The translations under genes and the position numbers were made by a program. Shown here one piece after another: positions 33,363 through 41,268 of a stretch of DNA of 64,000 bases (the first letter of the stretch is position 1; each line of letters begins with the position of its first letter). The stretch comes from Lutibacter sp. B1 (GTDB lineage Bacteria > Bacteroidota > Bacteroidia > Flavobacteriales > Flavobacteriaceae). Under the pieces are notes generated by a model. The model did no database searches and was not told the origin of the DNA. It was given only the letters and a program-made list of their open reading frames with translations. The stretch covers positions 1-64,000 of the forward strand of contig NZ_JAAZUI010000018.1 in NCBI RefSeq assembly GCF_012524075.1, read 5' to 3'.

Positions 33363-35975
33363 ATGCAAGAAGAAAACAACGAGCATTTAAACGAAGAATT
33401 TGGAAATCAGGAAACCATTACCAAAGTTACAGGAATGTATAAAGATTGGTTTTTGGATTATGCTTCGTACGTTATTTTAGAAAGAGCAGTACCTGCAATT
33501 AAAGATGGTTTTAAACCGGTACAGCGTAGAATTATGCATTCAATGAAAGATTTGGATGATGGACGCTATAATAAAGTAGCCAATATTGTGGGGCATACAA
33601 TGCAATACCATCCGCATGGTGATGCTTCTATTGCCGATGCAATGGTGCAATTAGGGCAAAAAGAATTATTGATTGATATGCAGGGTAACTGGGGTAATAT
33701 TTTAACTGGAGACGGTGCCGCAGCCTCACGTTATATTGAAGCTCGTTTATCCAAATTTGCATTAGATGTTGTTTTCAATCCTAAAACTACCGAATGGCAA
33801 GCTTCTTACGATGGTAGAAAAAAAGAACCCGTAGATTTACCTGTTAAATTTCCAATGTTGTTGGCTCAAGGTGCTGAAGGTATTGCTGTTGGTCTTTCAA
33901 CCAAAATTTTACCGCATAATTTTAACGAATTGATTGATGCTTCCATAAAACATTTAAAAGGGCGTAGTTTTACATTAGTTCCAGATTTTTTAACAGGAGG
34001 TATTGCTGATGTATCTAACTATAGCGATGGAAAACGCGGAGGTAAAATTAGAGTAAGAGCTAAAATATCTCAACTTGATAAAAAAACGTTGGTTATTACT
34101 GAGATTCCTTTTGGAACAACAACAACTTCATTAATTGATTCAATATTAAAAGCAAACGATAAAGGAACCATTAAAATTAGACAAATAGAAGATAATACAG
34201 CTGCTAATGTTGAAATTTTAGTGCATTTGCCTAATGGAATTTCACCCGATAAAACCATTGATGCATTATATGCATTTACAAATTGCGAAAATTCAATTTC
34301 TCCTTTAGGTTGTGTTATTGATGATAATAAACCGGTATTTATTGGTGTGTCAGAAATGTTAAGACGCTCAACAGATCATACAGTAGAATTATTAAAAGAA
34401 GAATTAGAAATTCAATTAAATGAACTGGAAGAGCAATGGCATTTTGCATCATTAGAACGTATTTTTATTGAAAATAGAATCTATCGTGATATTGAAGAAG
34501 AAGAAACGTGGGAAGGTGTTATAAAAGCTATTGATGAAGGATTGAAACCTCATATAAAACATTTAAAAAGAGCGATTACTGAAGAAGATATTATTCGATT
34601 AACCGAAATCAGAATTAAAAAAATATCAAAATTTGATATAGATAAAGCAAAACAATTTATTGAAAGCTTAGAAGATAAAATTGCTGAAGTAAAAAATTAT
34701 TTAGCCAATTTAATTGATTTTGCAGTTGAGTATTTTAAAAACTTAAAAACTAAATACGGTAAAGGTAAAGAGCGTAAAACCGAATTGCGTTTATTTGATG
34801 ATATTGTTGCAACTAAAGTTGTAATGAGAAATACAAAACTGTATGTAAATAAAGAAGAAGGTTTTGTAGGAACTTCACTTAAACGAGACGAATATGTTGA
34901 TGATTGTGCTGATATTGATGATGTTATAGTTTTTAGAAGAGATGGCGTTATGATGGTTACAAAAGTTGATGCTAAAACTTTTGTAGGAAAAGATATTATT
35001 CATGTTGCAGTATTTAAAAAGAACGACAAACGTACGGTTTATAACATGATTTATCGTGATGGTAAAAGTGGGCCAAGTTATATGAAGCGTTTTAATGTAA
35101 CAGGTGTAACACGCGATAAAGAATATGATTTAACTGCAGGAAATAAAGCATCAATTGTACACTATTTTACGGCTAATCCAAACGGTGAAGCTGAAACAGT
35201 TACCATAAATTTACGTGCAGTAGGAAGTATTAAAAAACTTAAATGGGATATAGATTTTTCTGAATTAGCAATTAAAGGACGAGGTGTAAAAGGAAATTTA
35301 GTAACAAAATATGCTATTAAAAAAATTGAGTTAAAATCGGAAGGAGTTTCTACTTTAAAACCTCGAAAAATTTGGTTTGATGATGTTGTGCAGAGATTAA
35401 ATGTTGATGGAAGAGGTGAGTTGTTAGGTGAATTTAAAGCTGAAGACAGATTGCTGATTATTACTCAAAAAGGTATAGTTAAAACAATTAAACCGGAGTT
35501 AACTACGCATTTTGAAAATGATATGATTGTTTTGGAAAAATGGATTCCTGAAAAACCAATTTCAGCAATTTATTTTGATGGTGAAAAGGAAAAATACTTT
35601 GTAAAACGATTTATGATTGACAATCCTAATAAAGAAGAAATATTTATATCAGAACATCAAAAATCTCAATTAGAAATTGTTGCTACAGATTACAGACCAA
35701 TGGTTGAAGTTGTGTTTTCAAAAAGAAGTTTAGAAAATATAACTGTTGATTTAGAGGAATTTATTGCTATAAAAGGTATTAAAGCGTTAGGAAATCAATT
35801 GACTGCTGATAAAATTAAGCAAGTTAATTTGTTAGAACCATTACCTTATGAAGCTCCTGTAGTAAATGAAGTGGAAGTAAATGAAGAAGAAATTTTTGAC
35901 AATTCTAAAAAAGATGACAATGAGGATAAAGAAAATAATAAAAATAAAGACGATGGGCAAACAACACTATTTTAA
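33363..35975 (+). CDS. parC: DNA topoisomerase IV subunit A (ParC)
   Basis: The 870-residue DNA-cleaving subunit has AVPAIKDGFKPVQRR at 42-56, the DNA gate with catalytic Tyr124 in SRYIEARL, a tower and coiled-coil region (about 330-480), and a C-terminal beta-pinwheel (about 500-800). It ends in a highly charged Glu/Asp/Lys/Asn tail of about 35 residues. At the quinolone-contact site the residue equivalent to Ser83 of E. coli GyrA is Ala88 (HPHGDASIAD). It is co-oriented with parE and probably co-transcribed. Confidence 0.9.
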   Translation: MQEENNEHLNEEFGNQETITKVTGMYKDWFLDYASYVILERAVPAIKDGFKPVQRRIMHSMKDLDDGRYNKVANIVGHTMQYHPHGDASIADAMVQLGQKELLIDMQGNWGNILTGDGAAASRYIEARLSKFALDVVFNPKTTEWQASYDGRKKEPVDLPVKFPMLLAQGAEGIAVGLSTKILPHNFNELIDASIKHLKGRSFTLVPDFLTGGIADVSNYSDGKRGGKIRVRAKISQLDKKTLVITEIPFGTTTTSLIDSILKANDKGTIKIRQIEDNTAANVEILVHLPNGISPDKTIDALYAFTNCENSISPLGCVIDDNKPVFIGVSEMLRRSTDHTVELLKEELEIQLNELEEQWHFASLERIFIENRIYRDIEEEETWEGVIKAIDEGLKPHIKHLKRAITEEDIIRLTEIRIKKISKFDIDKAKQFIESLEDKIAEVKNYLANLIDFAVEYFKNLKTKYGKGKERKTELRLFDDIVATKVVMRNTKLYVNKEEGFVGTSLKRDEYVDDCADIDDVIVFRRDGVMMVTKVDAKTFVGKDIIHVAVFKKNDKRTVYNMIYRDGKSGPSYMKRFNVTGVTRDKEYDLTAGNKASIVHYFTANPNGEAETVTINLRAVGSIKKLKWDIDFSELAIKGRGVKGNLVTKYAIKKIELKSEGVSTLKPRKIWFDDVVQRLNVDGRGELLGEFKAEDRLLIITQKGIVKTIKPELTTHFENDMIVLEKWIPEKPISAIYFDGEKEKYFVKRFMIDNPNKEEIFISEHQKSQLEIVATDYRPMVEVVFSKRSLENITVDLEEFIAIKGIKALGNQLTADKIKQVNLLEPLPYEAPVVNEVEVNEEEIFDNSKKDDNEDKENNKNKDDGQTTLF

Positions 35976-35980
35976 TACTT

Positions 35981-36559
35981 TTATTTATTTTCGAAACCTA
36001 ATTTTTCTATTTTTTTCAACCATTTTATTCTAAACTCATTTTTAGATAATCTGACAGGTCCTATGGCTGTTATTTTAACTTTTTGAATACCTACAAATTG
36101 CAGTGTTAGCTTTTTCATTGCTTTGTGGCTTGGTGCTCCATAAAACCATTTGTAATACCAAACGGGAGCATCCATAGTACATATTAACCGAGCAGTTTTA
36201 CCGGTTAAACATTTATCCCACCAATGTGAATTTTCTCTGTACTTGAAGGCAAAACCTGGAATAAATGTTCTGTCTATAAAACCTTTCATTATAGCCGGTA
36301 TTGATCCCCACCAAACAGGATAAATCCATACTATATGTTGTGCCCACTTAATTTTTTCTTGTGATTCAATTAGATCAGGTTCAAGTTCGGTCCTTGTTCT
36401 GTAACCGGCTTTTAAATTAGGATCGAAATTTAACTCTCCAATATTTATTTCTTTCAGTTGAGAGCCAGAACTAATAACTCCAGTTTTATATGCTTCAGAA
36501 ATAGAATAGTTAAAACTTTCTTTATCAGGATGTCCGTTAATAATGAGAATTTTTTTCAT
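35981..36559 (-). CDS. Flavodoxin-fold NAD(P)H oxidoreductase (quinone reductase/KefF family)
   Basis: This 192-residue protein begins with ILIINGHPDKESFNYSI, the phosphate-binding loop for FMN/FAD of the NQO1/KefF/MdaB family. It continues with VWIYPVWWGSIPAIMKGFIDR near 77-97 and ends with a short helix. It is a cytoplasmic enzyme that probably reduces quinones with NAD(P)H. The gene is convergent with parC with 5 bases between them, and lies 29 bases downstream of a small unknown gene on the same strand. Confidence 0.85.
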   Translation of the reverse strand: MKKILIINGHPDKESFNYSISEAYKTGVISSGSQLKEINIGELNFDPNLKAGYRTRTELEPDLIESQEKIKWAQHIVWIYPVWWGSIPAIMKGFIDRTFIPGFAFKYRENSHWWDKCLTGKTARLICTMDAPVWYYKWFYGAPSHKAMKKLTLQFVGIQKVKITAIGPVRLSKNEFRIKWLKKIEKLGFENK

Positions 36560-36588
36560 TTTCTCAAAATTTGTTTATAATAAAAGAC

Positions 36589-36963
36589 TTAATGTAAAAC
36601 CCACTCAATAGCTGCTTCCATACTACTAAATGGGCTAGATTCGTAACCATCATCTTTAGTTTTAACTAAAATAGGTATTACAACATCTTTAGGATTATCA
36701 GTAACAATGCCTATTTTATAATTTCTAAAAATTTCAATATGTTTTTTATAAAAATCAGCTATTGCTGTATGTTCATCAGGTTTCATGTCAAGAGTTGCAT
36801 TTGTATAATCTAATACAAAACCTTTTGTATCTTTCGGAATTAAATTGTTTTTAAATGCATATTCCCAAGAAGACTCAATATCATTAATGGTAATATGGCC
36901 ATAATAATATTTAAATAAAATTTTTAATGAATTGTTGAAATGGTATTTAAATTTATTATTCAT
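36589..36963 (-). CDS. Small conserved-looking protein, SpoIIAA/STAS-like
   Basis: I do not recognise this 124-residue protein with certainty. It has no signal peptide or membrane segment. The pattern FKYYYGHITINDIESSWEYAF, then GFVLDYTNATLDM, then YKIGIVTDNPKDVVIPILV resembles the alternating strand-helix order of SpoIIAA-like/STAS proteins seen in Bacteroidota. It precedes the flavin oxidoreductase on the minus strand and follows the BtuF-like gene after 37 bases; the three could be one transcript. No function can be assigned. Confidence 0.6.
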   Translation of the reverse strand: MNNKFKYHFNNSLKILFKYYYGHITINDIESSWEYAFKNNLIPKDTKGFVLDYTNATLDMKPDEHTAIADFYKKHIEIFRNYKIGIVTDNPKDVVIPILVKTKDDGYESSPFSSMEAAIEWVLH

Positions 36964-37000
36964 AATTTATTGCGTCATCTTTATAAAGATAATAAAAAAA

Positions 37001-38140
37001 TCAATATAATTTTTGATAAAATGTAAAATTATAATCTTCAAGTAGTTCAGGATGAGCAATTTTTATAATATCTTTTAAAACCAAATCAGGTCTTGAAGGA
37101 GCTAATTCAAAATAAATAATTCCGCCTTTTTCACCTTGATTATTTACAAAAGAGTAGATGTTTTTATTTTTAAACGCTTTGAATTTCGGATAAATATCGT
37201 TTGCGTTTTCAAGTTGTTTTAAAGAGGTATAAAAACTTGGAGATAACCAAATATCAGCATCTTTTCCTTTTTCAAAAACATTTTCGATATTTAATGACAG
37301 GCTTCCTTTTCCATTGGAGTTTTTCCATAGATAATTTGTATTGGCATCATTTAAAAAAGCAGCTTCAAAACTATCTCCGGCAGGCAAATTCCATATATCT
37401 TTAAATAGTCCACCCGAAATAACAGTAGGTTTATTTGTTGCTTTTAAGGCAATATTTTTTGCTTCAAAATAATTTTTTTCAATAGCATTAAAAATACTGT
37501 CAGCTTCTTTTTCTTTATTAAAAAGAATACCAAAAAATTTAATCCATTCTGCTCTGCCTAAAGGAGTTTCTTCTAACCAATCACCATTATAAATTACAGG
37601 TATTCCTAATTTATCAATGTTTTCAAGCATTTTATTATTGCTATTAATTGAAAAACCAATAACAGTATCAGGTTGTAAGTTTAATAGAACTTCAGTATTT
37701 ATATTTTCTTCATTTCCAAGCTCCATAATTTTACCCGAATTTATCAACTCACGTGTTTTTTTGGATGAAATATAATCGGTATTTGGATATCCAACCAACT
37801 TATTTTCAACGTGTAATAGTTCAAGCATTGGAATATGAGTGGTGCTGGTAACAACAATTGAATTGATGGGAGTTTTAATAATTTTTCGACTTTTATCAAT
37901 AACTGAATCAGAATTTGTTAAAATATACTCAAAAGTGTTTTCAGCGTTTTGATAAGGAGTTTTGATGATTAGTTTTTTATAATCCTCATTGTATTGAATA
38001 TCAAAACCTTTTGCATATTTTATTGCACTTTCTTTAGATGAAAAAGTATTAAATAAATGTTTCTCTTTTTCATTTTTACATGAAAAAAATGAAAGAAAAA
38101 GTAATGTTAATACTACAATTTTTGTGCTTAGTGTATCCAT
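37001..38140 (-). CDS. Periplasmic-binding lipoprotein for cobalamin/iron-type ABC import (BtuF/FecB-like)
   Basis: The 379-residue protein has a lipoprotein signal (LLFLSFFSC, Cys at about residue 21). It carries the two-lobe fold of Peripla_BP_2: NSIVVTSTTHIPMLELLHV near 93-111, TEVLLNLQPDTVIGFSI near 150-166 and KAFKNKNIYSFVNNQ near 325. It lies divergent from a TonB receptor under a cobalamin riboswitch, so delivery of vitamin B12 or a related corrinoid to an inner-membrane permease is the best guess; siderophore binding is the alternative. Permease and ATPase genes are not adjacent. Its -7 box is at 38156-38163 (minus strand). Confidence 0.8.
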   Translation of the reverse strand: MDTLSTKIVVLTLLFLSFFSCKNEKEKHLFNTFSSKESAIKYAKGFDIQYNEDYKKLIIKTPYQNAENTFEYILTNSDSVIDKSRKIIKTPINSIVVTSTTHIPMLELLHVENKLVGYPNTDYISSKKTRELINSGKIMELGNEENINTEVLLNLQPDTVIGFSINSNNKMLENIDKLGIPVIYNGDWLEETPLGRAEWIKFFGILFNKEKEADSIFNAIEKNYFEAKNIALKATNKPTVISGGLFKDIWNLPAGDSFEAAFLNDANTNYLWKNSNGKGSLSLNIENVFEKGKDADIWLSPSFYTSLKQLENANDIYPKFKAFKNKNIYSFVNNQGEKGGIIYFELAPSRPDLVLKDIIKIAHPELLEDYNFTFYQKLY

Positions 38141-38205
38141 CTAAAAAATTTATGACAAATGTAATATTTTAGAATTTTAATAGTACTTATTACTCTTAAA
38201 TTAAT

Positions 38206-38213
38206 TACTTTTG
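38206..38213 (+). promoter_or_regulatory. -7 promoter element of the riboswitch-btuB transcript
   Basis: TACTTTTG matches TAnnTTTG and predicts transcription start near 38219, exactly where the riboswitch begins. Confidence 0.6.
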
Positions 38214-38219
38214 TTTTCA

Positions 38220-38410
38220 GATTATGGTTCTTATTTATACTTCGTGTAAATAAGTGAAAAGGGAATTCGGTTAAAATCCGAAGCTGTTCCCGCAACTGTA
38301 AGCTAAGCCAATTTTTTGGTGGTTGTTATTTAAACTTTTAACCACTGTTCTAATAGAATGGGAAGGTAAATAACAATACGCAAGCCAGGAGACCTGCCAC
38401 AATCAATATA
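38220..38410 (+). promoter_or_regulatory. Cobalamin (AdoCbl) riboswitch
   Basis: The aptamer carries the conserved cobalamin-riboswitch strings: AGTGAAAAGGGAATTCGGTT at 38252, AAAATCCGAAGCTGTTCCCG and CAACTGTAAGC, then GCAAGCCAGGAGACCTGCC near 38379-38398. Length (about 190 nt) and order fit the class. It precedes the TonB receptor gene by about 90 bases. The 359-base gap between the divergent genes is otherwise occupied by the two promoters and the hairpins at 38413-38454. Confidence 0.95.
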
Positions 38411-38412
38411 GT

Positions 38413-38454
38413 TCAAACTTTCGGGCGAAAGGTTTGAGTATGGTTTTCTATACT
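38413..38454 (+). promoter_or_regulatory. Post-aptamer hairpins, candidate expression platform
   Basis: TCAAAC-TTTC pairs with GAAA-G-GTTTGA around GGGC (38413-38437, one bulge), and an AGTAT/ATACT mini-hairpin follows (38437-38454). No strong T run follows the first stem, so control of translation or a weak terminator are both possible. Confidence 0.5.
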
Positions 38455-38499
38455 TAAAAATTTACCTGATTTATTTTATTAATTAAATCATATTAAAAA

Positions 38500-40404
38500 A
38501 TGAAAAAAAATTCATTTTATCTGGGTATTTTATGTTTATTATTTGCGCAAAATACTGTAAAAGCTCAAGAAAAAAATAGTATTGAGCAGTTAAACGAAGT
38601 TGTAGTTACGGCAACTAAATTTGCGATTAGAAAAGAACAAGTAGGTAAGCTTGTTTATCAAATTTCACCTGAAGAAATTAATAATTTTAAAGGGCAAACC
38701 ATTGTAGATGTGTTAAATACTATTGCCGGAATTGAAATTAATGGTACAAATAGTGCTGCCGGAAAAAACAAAAGTATGTATGTTAGAGGAGGTAGAAACC
38801 GCCAAGTTTTAGTTTTGATTGATGGTGTTCCTGTAAGTGATCCGTCAGGAGTTACTACAACCTACGATTTGCGTTTGCTCACTTTAAGTCAGGTTGAATC
38901 AATTGAGGTTATGAAAGGTGCATCAAGTACGTTGTATGGTTCTGGTGCAGCAACGGCCGTTATCAACATTAAATTAAAAAAATCATCAAAAAAGTCTATT
39001 TCAGTTAATTATCAAGTGTCTTTAGGTACTAATAATTCTGAAGATAATTCTGATATCAATTTAAATGATGCAAATCAAAATATTGCGCTTACAGGTACCG
39101 TAAATAAATTCAATTATTTAGCTTCGTTTAATGCAACTAATACTAACGGTTTGTCTGAAGCAAGTGATAAAGATAGTTCTGTAAAATTTGAAAGTGATAA
39201 GTTTACCGCAACTAATTCTTTTATTCGTTTTGGTTATGAATTTAGCCATAAATTAAATGTGCAATTATTTAGCAATTTTGATAAAAATAAGTATGATTAT
39301 GATGCTGGTGCTTTTGCAGATTCTGATATCAATAATGGGGAAAACGAGCAGCTTAGATTTGGTGTGTCTTCAAATTTTATCTATGCAAAAGGAAGTTTAG
39401 CTTTGGTGGCTTCATATAATAAAATAGACAGAACATTTGATAGTTTTAATAGTTGGACAAATACTGTTGATGGATATAAATATAAAGGAGTAACTTACGA
39501 TGTAGATTTGGTAAATAACTATAAATTATCAGATCAAATTCAATTTATAACAGGAATTAATTATCAGCAACAAAAAAACAACACAAACACACCTTATGGC
39601 AATATAAGTGATGCTATTGCTAAGTATGATATTGTTGATCCGTATGTTTCTGTGGTTTACAATACTTCTTTCGGATTTAATATTACAGCAGGTACACGTT
39701 TAAACAATCATAGCGAATACGGAAATCATTGGGTATACAATATCAATCCTTCTTATAATTTTTCTGATAATTTCAGGATAATTTCTTCCTACAGTACAGC
39801 ATTTATAGCACCAAGTGCTTACCAGTTATTTTCACAATACGGAAATGTTGATTTAGAACCAGAAGAAAATAATACAGTTGAAGCCGGATTTGTTTTTTCG
39901 CAGGATAAGCAATTTGAAATAAATTCAGTTTTCTTTTACAGAGAAGAAGATAACGCTATTATTTTACCTGATTACGTAACGTATGTAAATTCTGAAGAAA
40001 CTCTTAATGCAAAAGGTGTAGAAACAGAAGTTCAAATAGATATTTTAAAAGATTTTACTTTTAGATTAGGACATACATACACTCACAAAAGCTCAGATTT
40101 AGATTATATTCCAAAAAATAAATTTACAGCTTTGTTGGAAACAAATAGTATCAAAAACACCTACCTGTCATTATTGTTTAAAAATATTTCAAAAAGAACT
40201 TATTTTGATCAGTGGGGCACAGGCTCAACAATAAATTTAGATGCATATAATTTAGTAGATTTTAATGCAAATCATACTTTGATAAAAGATAAACTAACCG
40301 TTTTTGTAAATGTGACTAATATTTTTAATGAAGATTACGTAGAAACTATAGGTTATACAACAAAAGGTAGAAATTTTAAAGTGGGATTAGATTTTACATT
40401 TTAA
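38500..40404 (+). CDS. btuB: TonB-dependent vitamin B12 receptor (BtuB-like)
   Basis: The 634-residue outer-membrane receptor has a signal peptide (1-22, ending VKAQ), a TonB-box-like NEVVVTATKF near 31-40, a plug domain (about 45-165, with MKGASSTLYGSGAATAVINI near 138-157) and a 22-strand barrel to the terminal Phe (KVGLDFTF). Control by the upstream cobalamin riboswitch and the divergent BtuF-like gene make vitamin B12 or corrinoids the expected ligand. A terminator follows. Confidence 0.92.
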   Translation: MKKNSFYLGILCLLFAQNTVKAQEKNSIEQLNEVVVTATKFAIRKEQVGKLVYQISPEEINNFKGQTIVDVLNTIAGIEINGTNSAAGKNKSMYVRGGRNRQVLVLIDGVPVSDPSGVTTTYDLRLLTLSQVESIEVMKGASSTLYGSGAATAVINIKLKKSSKKSISVNYQVSLGTNNSEDNSDINLNDANQNIALTGTVNKFNYLASFNATNTNGLSEASDKDSSVKFESDKFTATNSFIRFGYEFSHKLNVQLFSNFDKNKYDYDAGAFADSDINNGENEQLRFGVSSNFIYAKGSLALVASYNKIDRTFDSFNSWTNTVDGYKYKGVTYDVDLVNNYKLSDQIQFITGINYQQQKNNTNTPYGNISDAIAKYDIVDPYVSVVYNTSFGFNITAGTRLNNHSEYGNHWVYNINPSYNFSDNFRIISSYSTAFIAPSAYQLFSQYGNVDLEPEENNTVEAGFVFSQDKQFEINSVFFYREEDNAIILPDYVTYVNSEETLNAKGVETEVQIDILKDFTFRLGHTYTHKSSDLDYIPKNKFTALLETNSIKNTYLSLLFKNISKRTYFDQWGTGSTINLDAYNLVDFNANHTLIKDKLTVFVNVTNIFNEDYVETIGYTTKGRNFKVGLDFTF

Positions 40405-40411
40405 GAAAATA

Positions 40412-40479
40412 GAAAAAGGTTAATTAAAAACATAATTTATTTGTCATTACAATGACAGTTTTTAATTAATCTTTTTTTA
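40412..40479. terminator. Long bidirectional terminator between btuB and the next gene
   Basis: The arms around 40412-40432 (AAAAGGTTAATTAAAAAC) and 40457-40479 (GTTTTTAATTAATCTTTTTT) pair almost fully, and the inner TGTCATT/AATGACA pairing caps the structure. T runs occur on both strands. Confidence 0.75.
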
Positions 40480-40998
40480 TATGAAGTTTCTTACTTCATC
40501 TTTTATAAAAGCTAAAGCTGTGGTTGAAGGAGGAGAACTGTTAAGCATTCTTTTTAATATCGCTTCTCGTAGTTCTTGCGCATTGGTAATCAGTTCATCT
40601 TCAGAAGTTTTTTTTATAATATGTATAGTAGAATTTTTTGATGCTATAATAACATTCCAACACTTTTCAGAAATATAAATTTGTTGAGCTATATTATGTT
40701 CAAACTCTTGCTCAATAGTGTTTATAAGGCTTTGTGTGTAAGCAAATTTATCATTATTAACAGATGTAACCCTTAACAAAAGGTTTGAAGGGTTTATCCG
40801 TTCCAAAAATAATGTCATACGCTCGTATGCCTGAAGTTTTATAGGAAATGTGTGTTTACTATTTTCTTTAAGTATGTTCAACTGCATCTTACGTTCTTCA
40901 TTTTTGGTATGATTTACAAAAAAATAATAAGCAACTAATCCGGTTATAATTGATGGTATTGTGTAACTTAATAAATCTATAATTTTTTCTATGTCCAT
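40477..40998 (-). CDS. Membrane-anchored protein of unknown function (173 aa)
   Basis: The ATG at 40998 is preferred to the one at 41046 because a promoter (41016-41046) lies between them; this gives 173 residues. A membrane segment at about 9-30 (LSYTIPSIITGLVAYYFFV) anchors a mostly helical cytoplasmic domain (35-173) with the string FPIKLQAYERMTLFLERINP, and PSTTALAFIKDEVRNFI at the end. I recall similar uncharacterised proteins in many Flavobacteriia, but no function is known. It is convergent with btuB and divergent from the FadL-family gene. Confidence 0.7.
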   Translation of the reverse strand: MDIEKIIDLLSYTIPSIITGLVAYYFFVNHTKNEERKMQLNILKENSKHTFPIKLQAYERMTLFLERINPSNLLLRVTSVNNDKFAYTQSLINTIEQEFEHNIAQQIYISEKCWNVIIASKNSTIHIIKKTSEDELITNAQELREAILKRMLNSSPPSTTALAFIKDEVRNFI

Positions 40999-41015
40999 AA
41001 ATAACTTATTTCGTT

Positions 41016-41046
41016 CAAAAATATATTTTGTAAAATTAACACACAA
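41016..41046 (-). promoter_or_regulatory. Promoter of the 173-aa membrane-anchored protein
   Basis: On the minus strand TTG (complement of 41044-41046), a 20-base spacer and TATTTTTG (complement of 41016-41023) match the Bacteroidota consensus, about 18 bases before the chosen start codon. Confidence 0.6.
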
Positions 41047-41120
41047 TTTATAATTAAATTTTATTGAAAATATAATTATTTAAACTTTTATTAGTAAAAT
41101 AAAATTTTGTTCCTTTTATT

Positions 41121-41136
41121 TGTAACCTATGTTACA
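41121..41136 (+). promoter_or_regulatory. Palindrome TGTAAC-CTAT-GTTACA upstream of the FadL-family gene
   Basis: This perfect 6-4-6 palindrome shares the core GTAAC-N4-GTTAC with 1786-1799 and (one mismatch) 3030-3043. Its centre lies 32 bases upstream of the next palindrome, about three helical turns. Confidence 0.5.
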
Positions 41137-41153
41137 TTTGTAAAACCTAATTC

Positions 41154-41197
41154 CTGACAATTGTCAGTTATTCTATGTATTAAACAAATTATTTTTG
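41154..41197 (+). promoter_or_regulatory. Promoter of the FadL-family gene with operator CTGACAATTGTCAG
   Basis: A perfect 14-bp palindrome at 41154-41167 is centred 36.5 bases before the last base of the -7 box TATTTTTG (41190-41197), which places it at about -41.5. This is the standard position for an activator of the Crp/Fnr type. No -33 TTTG is visible. Confidence 0.5.
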
Positions 41198-41268
41198 TCA
41201 ATGAAAAACAGATAAAAATATCCGTAATTCAAATATAAATAACAAAATATTAAATGAAAATTAAGATT

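Noticed and set aside
41137-41253. Leader of the FadL-family gene checked for a riboswitch.
   Set aside because: Only the operator-like palindrome and promoter are seen; no known riboswitch consensus is present.
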